A stretch of 64,000 bases of DNA from positions 212,984,500 through 213,048,499 of the forward strand of contig OY986439.1 of the NCBI GenBank assembly GCA_963920525.1, written 5' to 3'. The notes beneath the pieces were generated by a model. It ran no database searches and was not told where the DNA came from. It saw nothing but the letters and a program-made list of their open reading frames with translations. Of the stretch, positions 10,261 to 20,164 are shown piece by piece; positions within the stretch are counted from its first letter, which is position 1, and every line of letters starts with the position of its first letter. Position numbers and translations under genes: made by a program. This stretch comes from Dichetophora obliterata (lineage: Eukaryota > Arthropoda > Insecta > Diptera > Sciomyzidae).

Positions 10261-11018
10261 GCAAACGATAGTACGACAACAAAGTCGTCAACTCGAAAAA
10301 TTTCACATCTCTACGTTAAACTGTTCTAATGTTATATCTAACACAAAAATAAAATTTGCATGTACCCCCTATTAAAAAAAAAAAAACAAGGAAAATGCTT
10401 CTCTTGTAAAATTTGGCTTATAACGCTAAAGTTAATTCGGCGGTTTGTGCTTAATATTCAGCCAAATTATGAATAAATTTTCCTGGGGAATCGGAAAAGA
10501 GAGTTTTCATTTTTAAGATAGCGGATAGAGACATCACATTTTTTTACTTTCATAAATATTGACGGTTGATGAAAAATTTTCATTAAAAATTTCCAAAATG
10601 TTCTTAAACTTTATTTTGAAAAGAGATTTATCTATTTATCTATATCTATTGCTTATAAAGATATCTATATAAGAATAATTCTATTTCTTATATTTATCTA
10701 TATCATTATCTGCATTTATCTATGTAAGAACTAAAATTGCAATATTTTGTTTTCTTGTATTTTATTTATTTACTGAAGTACCATGTTTTTGTTTATACAT
10801 GTTTTTGTTTTAACAATAAAACACTTTTTTCATATTGAATCATTTGCTTTTTAACTGCTCTACAAAAGCGGAACAAACATATTTAAAAAAAAAGTCGAAA
10901 AAAGTTGAAAAGTCTACTTTTAAAAGTTCAAAAAATCGATGAGTCGACTTTTACATTTTCAACGGTTGAAAACGTCGAAGTCGACTTTTGCTGGCAGTTG
11001 CACATCCCTACTGTCGAG

Positions 11019-11695
11019 TTGGATTTTACATAAATCAGACTAGAGAGCACATCACTTTCAGTAACAAATATAAAACTAAAAGATAAAACTATAAAAAGAT
11101 GTTGTAGATATTGTACTTTGAAGAGGGTAATCACGGAAAAAATTCATGTTAGACTCGATTATATCACAGATGGGTTGCCTTGTTAGCTCTATATTATCAC
11201 AGTTTGGTTTCCTACAAAATTATTATTGAGGATATTGAGGTCAGCATTTACTTTGTCAGTACAAATTTTGGTTTTTTGGTTTCCTACAAAATTGTTATTG
11301 AGGATATTGAGGTCAGCATTTACTTTGTCAGTACAAGTTTTATGTATGCCTACTGTTAGCTGCTCTTGAAAATTTTTCGAAGAAGTACTGGGATTTTGTT
11401 CGTCTTATAGCACTAACAGCTTGTTTGCGCAAATTTGAGGCAAATGAAAATGCTTCAAAGTGTGCTGACGTCTTATATCTTTTCCATTTAGAGTAGGCTT
11501 TATTACGTTTTTCGATAAGGGAACCAACATCCTGTTTAAACCATGGCTGACTTGAATTTTTTATACAGATCGTTTTTAAAGGTACATGCCTTTCAAATAG
11601 AACCAAGTGAGTATCGTTTACAAACTTGGTCATCTACTGATGCCATACAAACTATTCTTTGCCAATCAGTTCTGTTAAAATCTGCGTTGAGAAGT
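11019..11695 (-). pseudogene. LINE linker region remnant
   Basis: The minus strand encodes FNRTDWQRIVCMASVDDQ (from about 11695), then ERHVPLKTI, SSQPWFKQDVGSLIEKRNKA and ISAIRRTKSQYF-like text. This is typical of the stretch between the endonuclease and RT domains of non-LTR elements. A 72-bp tandem duplication (anchors CCTACAAAA at 11211 and 11283) lies within it. Sequence beyond about 11695 no longer matches, so the copy is 5' truncated there. Confidence 0.7.
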
Positions 11696-11802
11696 TGAAA
11701 TTGTATGTTTTATATTCCACAGAAACACAAATACACAATTTTAATACTATACATTGCCGTTTTTTAAAAACACATAAACCTTAAACATAAAATACATATT
11801 TA

Positions 11803-12034
11803 GGGTATTCACAAGGTGTGCTATCATGTCATATTGTTCTATAATTACAACTAAAATTTATAAGATAAATAAATGCAAATAAGAAATAGCTGTTTGATTA
11901 CGACACTTCAATAAACATAGCTAACAGAGTTGTAATATATTTGTACTTTTTTATATGTAAGGCAACAATAAAGTGTTTAAACTAGTGTAAGATCTTAGGA
12001 CAATATGACATGATAGCACACCTTGTGAATATCC
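11803..12034. mobile_element. Palindromic MITE with TA duplication
   Basis: GGGTATTCACAAGGTGTGC and its reverse complement GCACACCTTGTGAATATCC form near-perfect arms of more than 40 bp. They are flanked by TA (11801-11802 and 12035-12036). A TA duplication and 232-bp length suggest a Tc1/mariner-type MITE; no transposase is present. Confidence 0.7.
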
Positions 12035-12039
12035 TAATT

Positions 12040-12660
12040 TTTTTCAGATGGAATTTAAGCGCGGGATACCGTGGCTTTTTAGCATGCAAGCCAAGGTACC
12101 GACGATGGATCCATGATCCTAATACCCTAGAAATAAAAAACCCCATAATAAAATTCATACAGCTGTAATCGCATAAAGAATTTTTATTCATTTGTTTTGT
12201 TTTTTTTTTAAATAAGCCGTATACTACATCAAATAATATTTTAAAACTTTTATTTTGCGACTAAAATATACAAAAGAGGTACTTTCTATTATTTCATAAT
12301 CAATACAAAACTTCTTTTGTAATTAATATTTTCTCTACTGGGCGCCCGCATTTTATATTTTCTTGCTGTTAGTTTTATTTGACGATCAAATACGATATTG
12401 CCACCAGACATTCATTGGGTTTTTTTGTTGTTTTATTTTGGAAAAATATGTGTTTGCTTAGTTAACTTCCTTGCTTGTTATTTGAAGCAAGTGTTTTTTT
12501 TTTACTTTAAAAACAATACTTTTATGTTTTTGTGAAAAATTATGTTTTTGTGAAAAAATTAGTTAGTTGTTTTTAAGAAATTGTTTTTGTTTAATCAGTT
12601 GGGTTTGTTTTTAATTTTTACTACGCAGTCTTTAATTCTTATATTCGCTAGGGTATATTT
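12040..12660. other. Unassigned sequence upstream of Kazal-like gene
   Basis: Mostly AT-rich with long T runs. A GC-richer patch at 12055-12120 holds partly inverted words (ACCGTGGCTT and AAGCCAAGGTACC). No gene recognised; it may contain upstream regulatory sequence of the gene at 12770. Confidence 0.3.
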
Positions 12661-12664
12661 TTCC

Positions 12665-12672
12665 TATAAATA
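12665..12672 (+). promoter_or_regulatory. TATA box
   Basis: TATAAATA stands about 105 bases upstream of the ATG of the secreted-protein gene. A start of transcription about 25-35 bases downstream would give a 5' leader of about 70-80 bases, typical of short insect genes for secreted proteins. Inferred from position and sequence only. Confidence 0.5.
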
Positions 12673-12769
12673 CGCGGCTTTCTACTTACCTTTATCAAAA
12701 AGTCGTTAGCTGTTTGAGTGAACTAATTGGATCAAACGTTAAAATATAATTTAAATCTAAATTTTCATT

Positions 12770-13576
12770 ATGCGTGTCTTGAGTGTTGTTTTTATTCTTA
12801 CTACTTTTGCAATATTCGGTATTTGCCAAAATGTCAAAACTTGTAATACATTTTGTGGATTTAATGATATACCCGGTGAAGTCCTTTGCATGAAAATTGA
12901 TGGAGTAAAGTATAACATGGCTCTATGTGATTTGAGGCTATTTATAGAATGTGCTTTTAATACTTTTGACGCAAGTAAGTTTTAGAGTTATTCATCGAAG
13001 TGCAAAAGTTCTATATACATATTATTCCTTTTCATATGACCTTTTTAAAAAATCCTAGCAGTTTTAGCCAAATTAATAAAATTTAAAATAAGTAAAAATC
13101 TTTCGTTTCTCCCTATAAGTGTTTAATCAAGTCTACATAATTTTTTAAAAAAAACCTTTCTATGCTGATTTCTAGAGAGGCGGAATTTTATGCAAACCGC
13201 TTTTGTGATCTTAAAGTTTACATTTTTACAAAAAGCTTTAATACAATTTGGAAGTAGTAAATTCTAAAACGTAAATTTTATAAAGTAAATTTTTGTTTTT
13301 AAAAATCTTTTTTCTACGCCTGCCTTTTCTTTACAGTGTCTCTAAAAAAGTCATAGATATATTTTTTTTATGCATCAAAACTTTTTGTGTTCTTACCAAA
13401 GTAATTAACGTTTTCATTAAAATATCATGAAAAATACATATGTGTGTTTTCGTATAATTGCAGATTACGCAAAACTTGTTGTGAGTGCTATCGGTATGTC
13501 TCCATGTAAGGATTCTGAAAAGAGATGTTACAAACTTCAACAAAAAGGTGGAAAGATACGATGCATAGACTCGTAA
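12770..13576 (+). CDS. Small secreted Kazal-like cysteine-rich protein, two exons
   Basis: Exon 1 is 12770-12974 and exon 2 is 13464-13576, joined across a GTAAGT...TTGCAG intron of 489 bp to give 105 residues. The product starts with a hydrophobic signal peptide (residues 1-20, MRVLSVVFILTTFAIFGICQ). The mature part has eight cysteines. Cys25-Cys61 resembles a Kazal domain: a VLC turn, then IDGVKYN before the next cysteine, then a short helix ending in Cys61. Kazal domains usually inhibit serine proteases, but the loop here is not standard and activity is not implied. The second exon adds three cysteines. After the TAA the frame stays open to a GTAAGT at about 13620, so an older, longer form with another exon is possible. 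This is the only convincing host gene in the window. Confidence 0.65.
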
Positions 13577-14785
13577 ACAGGTGCAGCTGTGATGATGGTT
13601 ACTGATGGTCCTAATCCTGACAGTAAGTTAATATGCCAGACACAGCGCCATGTGGGGCCTTCCGACCGACCTTAATTGGTCAAAGTCAAAAAATATTTAG
13701 GAGTTATGATCAAATCAAAAGTTGAATTTACTTAAAGAGAATATTTGCAGTAACTGACATTGAATCAAGTATGTTGTACAACAACAATCGCAAGTGTAAA
13801 ATATTTTTTAATTTTTTTATGATAATTTGTGGTCATTTCAATTTGACCCTTAATAGTAATATAAGGCTTAAAATGGCACAATGACAATACTGTTGAATTG
13901 TACTTTTAAGTTTAGTTAAAAATTTTGTGAAAAGCACGAATCGACTACAAAGACAAAATAACAGAATGAAATGAATAGAGCTTGTTAGAACTCATAGCAA
14001 CTGAACTGGTGAGAAAAATGAAAAAAAAAATAGAAAAACCGATTGCTTCGATGTCTTTTTGTTAGCATTGACACTTTTTGGGACAATTCACAGCAGAGAT
14101 TTTTCTCCACAAGACAGCTAGCCACAGTGAGTAAAGAAATATTTAAAGGAAATTCTGCTCGTATGGCTGCAAGGGACTTGAAGGGTCGCGTTTTGATGAC
14201 ACCTCAATAAAATCATTATCCTGTAGTGTCATCATAACATCAGTTAACTCAAAATTTTGGTATCTTTGCACTATAAATAAAATTTTGCTTTGAGTTAAAT
14301 CATTTTAATGCAAATTTTGTATGCATATACGCACTTCCTCGGAGCAGTGCTTTTCTCGCGAAACTTAGGAAATTATGAATATCCTACTTAAGAAATTCAA
14401 CATGTTAAGAATTGTTTTAAATTTTTTTAAAAAAGGGTTGTAGTAATCTATTAAAATTTATTAAAATTGTATAAGAGGCTTAACCGACTGGCTGCCATGA
14501 CGATAAGGTGTACTCAAGGAGAAGGCCAAAAGCCTAGGTGGCTTGGCTTGGATTAATGGTGTAAAGCAATATCAATTAATTTACTATATAAATATTCACT
14601 TTTTTTTACTGTTCGCCAGGAGCGCACAAGCATTAAAAACGCTAAAATAAAATATGTATCTATTTTTTAACATAATTTCAAATTTTATCTATTTCCCCCC
14701 ATGGCAAATCCTAGCTACGCCACTGGCTACGGGTCACATTGAATATGCCAAAAATTATCGAAAAGCTATCAAAAAATATCACAAT
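13577..14785. other. Unassigned sequence with a stray hAT-like end
   Basis: No gene recognised. At 14710-14725 the word CCTAGCTACGCCACTG matches the right terminus of the hAT-like element ending at 56756, suggesting a solo or diverged copy whose left end I could not find. Otherwise AT-rich. Confidence 0.35.
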
Positions 14786-14788
14786 ATA

Positions 14789-14950
14789 CACCTAATCCTG
14801 TTTTTGCACGGTACATACGTTCCAGAAAATATCGTGTAAAAAAAAATCAAAACGTGAAAATAACGTGTAAAAACAGGATAAGTTTATTTCTGTCGACCGT
14901 GTTATTTCAAAATCGTGTAAAAAAAGACCGTGCAAAAACAGGATTAGGTG
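14789..14950. mobile_element. 162-bp palindromic MITE, TA duplication
   Basis: The termini CACCTAATCCTGTTTTTGCA and the matching TGCAAAAACAGGATTAGGTG are perfect over at least 24 bases. TA occurs at 14787-14788 and 14951-14952. The size and TA target fit a Tc1/mariner-type MITE. Confidence 0.8.
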
Positions 14951-15910
14951 TACTTGGTTCTATTTTATTGCTAATAGCTGTATATCACCAAAAAAATTTG
15001 GGATTTAGGACTTTTTAAAAAACCTTTTTTATAGAACATCAACTCCTACCAGGCGCGGACTCAGAGGGGGGGTTTGGGGGGTTCAAACCCCCCACGAAAT
15101 TCTCGGACAATTTTTCTTTATTGTTATTTACTAGTGAGTCAAATAAGCCTCAGTTTGTGCCTAAATATTTAACGGAAAATGATCTGAAGATGTGATTAAA
15201 TGATACAAGTATATGAACACTTGAGTAATTTTTGTGTTAGATTAGTTAAATTAGCTTAATTTAAGTATGTATTTTAAATTTGTATAAACATGTAAAGTAA
15301 ATTGTTTTTAAGAAATAAATTAACGGGCAGTTCAGAATATAATTTAATTATTAATTTTATTTGTAGTTTTATTTTTTAAAAACATAATAAATTTGGTGAA
15401 TTTTTGAAAATAGCTCATTTTTTGCATTTTCGGTGGATTTAAGAATTAAGAAATTGGCAACTCTGGTTCAAGCACATGCAGCGTACCAATGGCGCATTCT
15501 TAGACACAAAATGAGAGAGTGTAGCCTACGAGAAAAGATCGTATGCCGTATTTGTTAAGTATACTGAGGAAAAACATACTGAAATCAAAGAAAATTTACT
15601 CAATATTAAAGAAAATTTTACTTATTTTAAACCAAAAAAAAATTGTTTTTTGTTTTAAATGAAAATTTTTCTTTGAAAGAAATAAATAAATTTCAAAACA
15701 AAGAAGTAATTAATATATAATACATTTATATAATTTAAAAATTTCCATTTGAAAGAAATATGAGTGAACAATACAAAATATTTATGTTTATGTGCGTATA
15801 CATATACGCAACCGAACGAAAATGCGTGACATGAGAGGCACATTAAAATAAAGTTCGATTTATTTTCGTTCACTGGTTGGAAGTGTTAACGGTTACGTTC
15901 AAATTTGTTA

Positions 15911-16456
15911 GGCCATGGTTATGCTAGCCAAACATGATTGCCGAACATTTTTTGTTGTTATTGTTAATGAACTTTTTCTCATATTCATTTTCTCGCTCTC
16001 GGACCGAACATTTTGATTGCTGATTGGAACGCCAAACATGCCGAACTTTCCAGTGTTGGCTGTAGTCATTGTTTATAATAGCATCAAAAAAGTAGGTAAA
16101 AAAAGTATTAAAAAGTGAAGTTGATTGTGTCTTCAAGTAACCCTTAACATAAACAGCTAGCTATCATGTCAGATATATGCAAACCATTTTGTTTAAGATA
16201 TTATAATAAAAATTCAGAGTAAGTAATATTAGTTCGTATATTTTAATTCGTTAAATTTATTTTCAATTCTACATATAACAAATATGTATTATAAGTACAA
16301 AAATGCAAATTAGGGTTGTGCTTTTTTGTGTTTTGACATACTATTTAATGCAACTGTGCCACCAATCATAGCATAACCACCAAACAAACATTTCAGCGAA
16401 GAGAATAAATTAACGAAAATGAACACCAAACATGTTTGGTTAGCATAACCACGGCA
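15911..16456. mobile_element. Harbinger-type MITE, TSD TTA
   Basis: The left end GGCCATGGTTATGCTAGCCA and right end TGGTTAGCATAACCACGGC are inverted over about 25 bases (the arm ends in AAACATG). TTA lies at 15908-15910 and 16457-16459. It is inserted within the hAT element upstream of its gene. Confidence 0.7.
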
Positions 16457-16468
16457 TTAGCGGCCTTA

Positions 16469-16851
16469 AGGCAGATTTACTGACCACGTTCATCAAGTTT
16501 TGACCGTTTTTTTATATGAAATTATGAAAATATTTGTGCTCTATCTCTCTCCACTCTCAATTAGAGAGTAACAAAAACTAACTGCACTCTCTTTGACTTG
16601 ATTTCAAATTTCTTGCGGAATCTTTTTGTGCTATGTTGCCAGAATGGAGTTTTTTGAGTTGAAATTGGCATATTCTATTTTTTGAAGCTCCAAAATAAAA
16701 TATCATTGCGTCTGGCAATATTGATTATGACAAAGAAAAAAAAACTTGCTGAAAGTTTAACATGCCGGTGAATCGACATGCGGCACATTCTAACAGAGAG
16801 GGCAAGAAAGCTTTCACAAAAAACTTGCTGAAGGTGGTCGGTGAATCCCCT
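16469..16851. mobile_element. Second Harbinger-type MITE, TSD TTA
   Basis: The arms AGGCAGATTTACTGACCAC and its diverged complement (GGTCGGTGAATCCCCT on the right) continue into a palindrome with TCAAGTTT/AAACTTGC. TTA flanks it at 16466-16468 and 16852-16854. It lies only nine bases from the previous MITE and its TSD. Confidence 0.65.
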
Positions 16852-16984
16852 TTATTGTGTCAAAGTCATATAAAAAGTAAGTGTAGTTGCGGTTTTTCCG
16901 GCTTTCGACTAGTTAATTGCAGTGTGTCATTGCGAGTGTAAAGTGTTGTGTATTTGATTCTGAATTGTGACTAGTTATAGAAAA

Positions 16985-19839
16985 ATGACTTCTAAAAAGA
17001 TTTCGGAATATTTTAAACCGACTCGAGCAGATGCCATTGACAATGCGAGTGCTAACGATTTATCTAGTCCACCAAAAAAAAAAATAAAACAGAGTCTTCA
17101 CAATCAGGAGCAGCTTTGACCGAACTTGTAAGTGTCACCTAGAAAAGTATTTATCTTTATTGAAATAATGAGCCAGTGGGTGCTTTTGAGTAGTAAAAGC
17201 AAGTATAAAATAAAATTAAATTTTTAAATTAATCTTTAAACTTTATTTAAACTTTCTCCATCGCTTAAAAAACACCATCTTTCACAATGCTTGCATGAAA
17301 AAAATCCTTTTAATAACCTTTCAGGCACCTCATAATGACGTCGCCAGTTTTTGCAAACGCCGACTTAGTGACAATGAGAAATACGAAGTCCTTGAACGTG
17401 TTTGGACCCCAGATATCACTTTCAAGTTTCCGATTTCCGGCAATAGGAATTTGAAATTTCAATTATCTTGGTTGCACAATTTTATTTGGTTAGCTTATTC
17501 GGCTAAAGAGGACGGGGCGTACTGTCAATTTTGCATTTTATTTTCCGTCAAAGAAGTAGGAAAGGGAAGTCATCAGAACCTCCAAACCCTGATCCAGACT
17601 CCGTTTAAAAATTGGAAAAAAGCACTCGAAAAATTTAAGGAACATCAAGAGAAAGAATACCATAAAAAAGCTGCGGAAGATGTAGAAAATTTCAAACTTA
17701 TTTATGAGAATATAAAAAATGATGTTATATGTCATATTGATTCTGGACGAAAGCAACAACAGTACGAAAATAGGAAAAAGATAATTCCAATCATTCGAAG
17801 TGTTTTGCTGTGCGGTAGGCAAGGGATAGCATTAAGGGGCCATCGCGATGACGGACCACTGTCCTTGAAAATGCCAGAACAAAATGATGGGAATTTTAGG
17901 GCACTCCTTCGATTCGCGGTAGAAAGTGGTGATCAGGTTCTGCGGCAACATCTTAAAACTGCTGGGGCAAACGCTACGTACCTAAGCTATAACATTCAAA
18001 ACGAAATTCTTGAAACTGCAATGCAAATAATCACCGAGAAAATTGTGCAACGTATTAACAAATCACAATGTGTTGCAGCCATTGCCGATGAAACGACTGA
18101 CGTGAGCGGCATTGAACAGTTTTCAGTTTGCGTTCGATACGTAGATGAGATTGATGGTGAATTTAACATTCGTGAAGACTTTTTACGCTTTGTTCCCTTG
18201 AAGGATGGTACCGGGGCAGGTCTTGCAGAAGCGTTGCTGAATACTTATAAAAAAATTGGAATTGACTTGAATTTCATAAAATCCCAAGGTACATTTAAAT
18301 GCTCATTTTACACTTGTTGTAACTCATTTTACAAAATATGTAATCTCGTACAAGAAGACGCGTTTATATTTTTTCCAGCGCTAAAAACAATAAAGGAATT
18401 TATAACCGAATACGTTAGAAGTTTTTGTTAATTTTGTTTAAGCAGTTGGAAAAATTTAACTGTCTTCTTGTAGGGTCGCTTTTTAATCAACAAAATTTTT
18501 ACAATTACACAGGCTACGATGGGGCAGCTTCTATGAGTGGAAAGTTTAAAGGCTGCGCTGCTATGGTTCGCAAAACCTGTTCAGATGCTATCAGCCTTAC
18601 TTGCGCGAATCATAAACTAAATTTAGCAATTACGCACGCTTGTGAAATTCCAAATATTAGAAATTGCATCTCAACCGTCAAAGCATCAGTAAACTTTTTC
18701 CGCAATTCAACTAAGGCTGGCTTGGTTTTACAAGATTGTATTCTTGCCTTGTGTCCAGATGCAAAACAAACACGTCTATTAAAGTTCTGCGAAACTCGTT
18801 GGGTTGAGCACCTCGATTCGCTAAAACTTTTCCAAAATGCATTTCCATATATATGCACAGCATTAGAAAAATTAGACAACAGCAATATAAAAACCGATGG
18901 TGTACAACCTGACGTACTACTTTCGTCAATTTGTAAACCGCAGTTTATTGTTTCATTGACGATACTGGAACCAATTTTCAGCGCGACGAAAAACCTGAGC
19001 TTGTTGCTACAAAAAATCGATTGTGATTTGAGCACCTGCGTCGAGTATTCAACCGACTTGTACGAAGAAATAAGTGAGGTGCGTGGCAATTCGGAGGCCA
19101 AATTTCACGAAATCTTTATCAGGGCCACGGAAATAGCTGAAGCAGTCAACGTGAAACTGGAAGCTCCTAGTCGTACTCGACAGCAGCTAAACCGCGATGA
19201 TTACGAAGTAGATGCGGAATCGCATTTCCGACGATCAACCTATATTCCATTCTTGGATCATTTTTTAAGTCAGCTGCAATCAAGATTTCTAGACCATGGT
19301 GAGCTATTGTCCAAAATTCAAAATATTTTGCCAACAAAATGCACAGAACTTAATGCAGAGGAAAATCGCAAAACGATGCAAGCATTTGAAAATTAATGGC
19401 CGAAAGATATTGTGGGAGACTTCGTAGTGGACTTTGCGATGTGGAAAAGGTGAGATTATAATAATAGAAAATCTTTGATTTTCATCCTCAATATTCACAC
19501 CTTATATGCAATCCATATTTTTGCAGACATTGTTTAAAAATTCCAAAAGAAAAAAGAGCGAAATCATTTACTGATGCTCTCAACAGCTGCAACAAGCAAT
19601 TCTACCCATCAATACATCGGTTCCTCCAAATTTGCGCAACCCTTCCGATTTCAGTGGCTTCAAGCGAACGCTCATTTTCATCTCTACGAAGATTAAAAAC
19701 GTATCTGCGAAGCAAAACCAGTGAAGACCGATTGAACGGGTTGGCGTTGTTGAACGTGCATCGTGACGTGGAAGTATCGTGCGAAAATGTAATCGACATT
19801 ATTTCAAAAAAACCACGAAAAATTAATATAATTTTATAA
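16985..19839 (+). pseudogene. hAT transposase, TTF zinc finger / DUF4371 type, four exons
   Basis: The model is exon 1 16985-17127, exon 2 17325-18288, exon 3 18513-19449 and exon 4 19527-19839, all with GT-AG introns. The junctions read TELAPHNDV, KSQGYDGAASMSG and AMWKRHCLK in frame. Exon 1 has a PPKKK basic patch. Exon 2 has the TTF-type finger (WLAYSAKEDGAYCQFCILF) and IADETTDVSGIEQFSV with the first catalytic aspartate. Exon 3 begins GYDGAASMSG, the second aspartate. Exon 4 has SSERSFSSLRRLKTYLRSKT, the hAT dimerisation domain. The set matches the ZMYM1/P52rIPK-like hAT transposases. Two lesions are seen: an 11-A run at 17074-17084 one base short of frame, and an in-frame TAA at 19394-19396. 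It is nearly intact, so young. The ATG at 17295 lies in intron 1 and is not the start. Confidence 0.85.
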
Positions 19840-20164
19840 TTTAAAATACAGTTGATTTGATTTAATCATAACTTATTTAATAAATATAATATGCATACAT
19901 ATATTCCGTACATAAATATTTTTAAAACCCCCCCCCGAAATATTTTCCTGGATCCGCCCCTGACTCCTACCATACTAATACTTAAAAAAACTATAGCTTG
20001 CTTTGAAATTTTAATCATTCTTTGTAAATTCTATTTTGTTCTAGAATGATTATATTTAGAAAACGTTTGTTAGCCTTTAAGCACACTATTGAAATTATTT
20101 TAACTTTTTTGCTACATAGTTGACAAGTATACTTTATATTTTATAAAAAAACAAAAAAAAAAAA

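Larger units (their letters stand above)
9211..11010 (-). mobile_element. hAT element in the LINE, TSD CTGTCGAG
   Basis: The termini are TAGGGATGTGCAA and TTGCACATCCCTA, with a perfect 8-bp duplication CTGTCGAG at 9203-9210 and 11011-11018, the hallmark of hAT elements. The subterminal regions are full of AGTCGA/TCGACTT words. The strand given is the host LINE strand. Inside, plus-strand transposase remnants are recognisable, including LLDPRF near 9855 and a C-terminal dimerisation-like CLYLAHPAVDRKR near 10165. A partial Harbinger-type MITE lies at about 9500-9665. The element is dead. Confidence 0.85.
4578..11695 (-). mobile_element. Minus-strand LINE split by three insertions
   Basis: Blocks of one non-LTR retrotransposon lie at about 11019-11695, 8666-9202, 6115-6228 and 4578-5633. 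They appear in the order expected for a minus-strand copy that is 5' truncated. The pieces encode, in order, a linker region with a TDWQRIV-type segment and an SQPWFK segment, an RT block with LLDCSKAFNSI, GVPQGSVLGP and YADDI, then the NWAAENELEIN segment and a C-terminus with GPRLWNSL. The 3' end is AATAAATAAACAAAAC-like (reverse complement near 4578-4600). Removing each insertion restores the RT reading frame at the junctions, although the gene has its own stops and is dead. The motifs resemble the Jockey/CR1 group; the clade is not resolved. Confidence 0.8.
15050..19962 (+). mobile_element. Complete hAT element, TSD ACTCCTAC
   Basis: The ends CAGGCGCGGACTC and GATCCGCCCCTG form an imperfect TIR related to CAGGGGCGGATC. 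They are flanked by a perfect 8-bp duplication ACTCCTAC at 15042-15049 and 19963-19970. Just inside each end is a run of G or C. The 4913-bp element carries one transposase gene in four exons (16985-19839). Two unrelated MITEs have landed in the region upstream of the gene. Confidence 0.9.

Noticed and set aside
17295..17324. Methionine start of the hAT ORF at 17295
   Set aside because: Lies within intron 1; TTTCAG at 17319-17324 is the splice acceptor and exon 1 at 16985 joins in frame.
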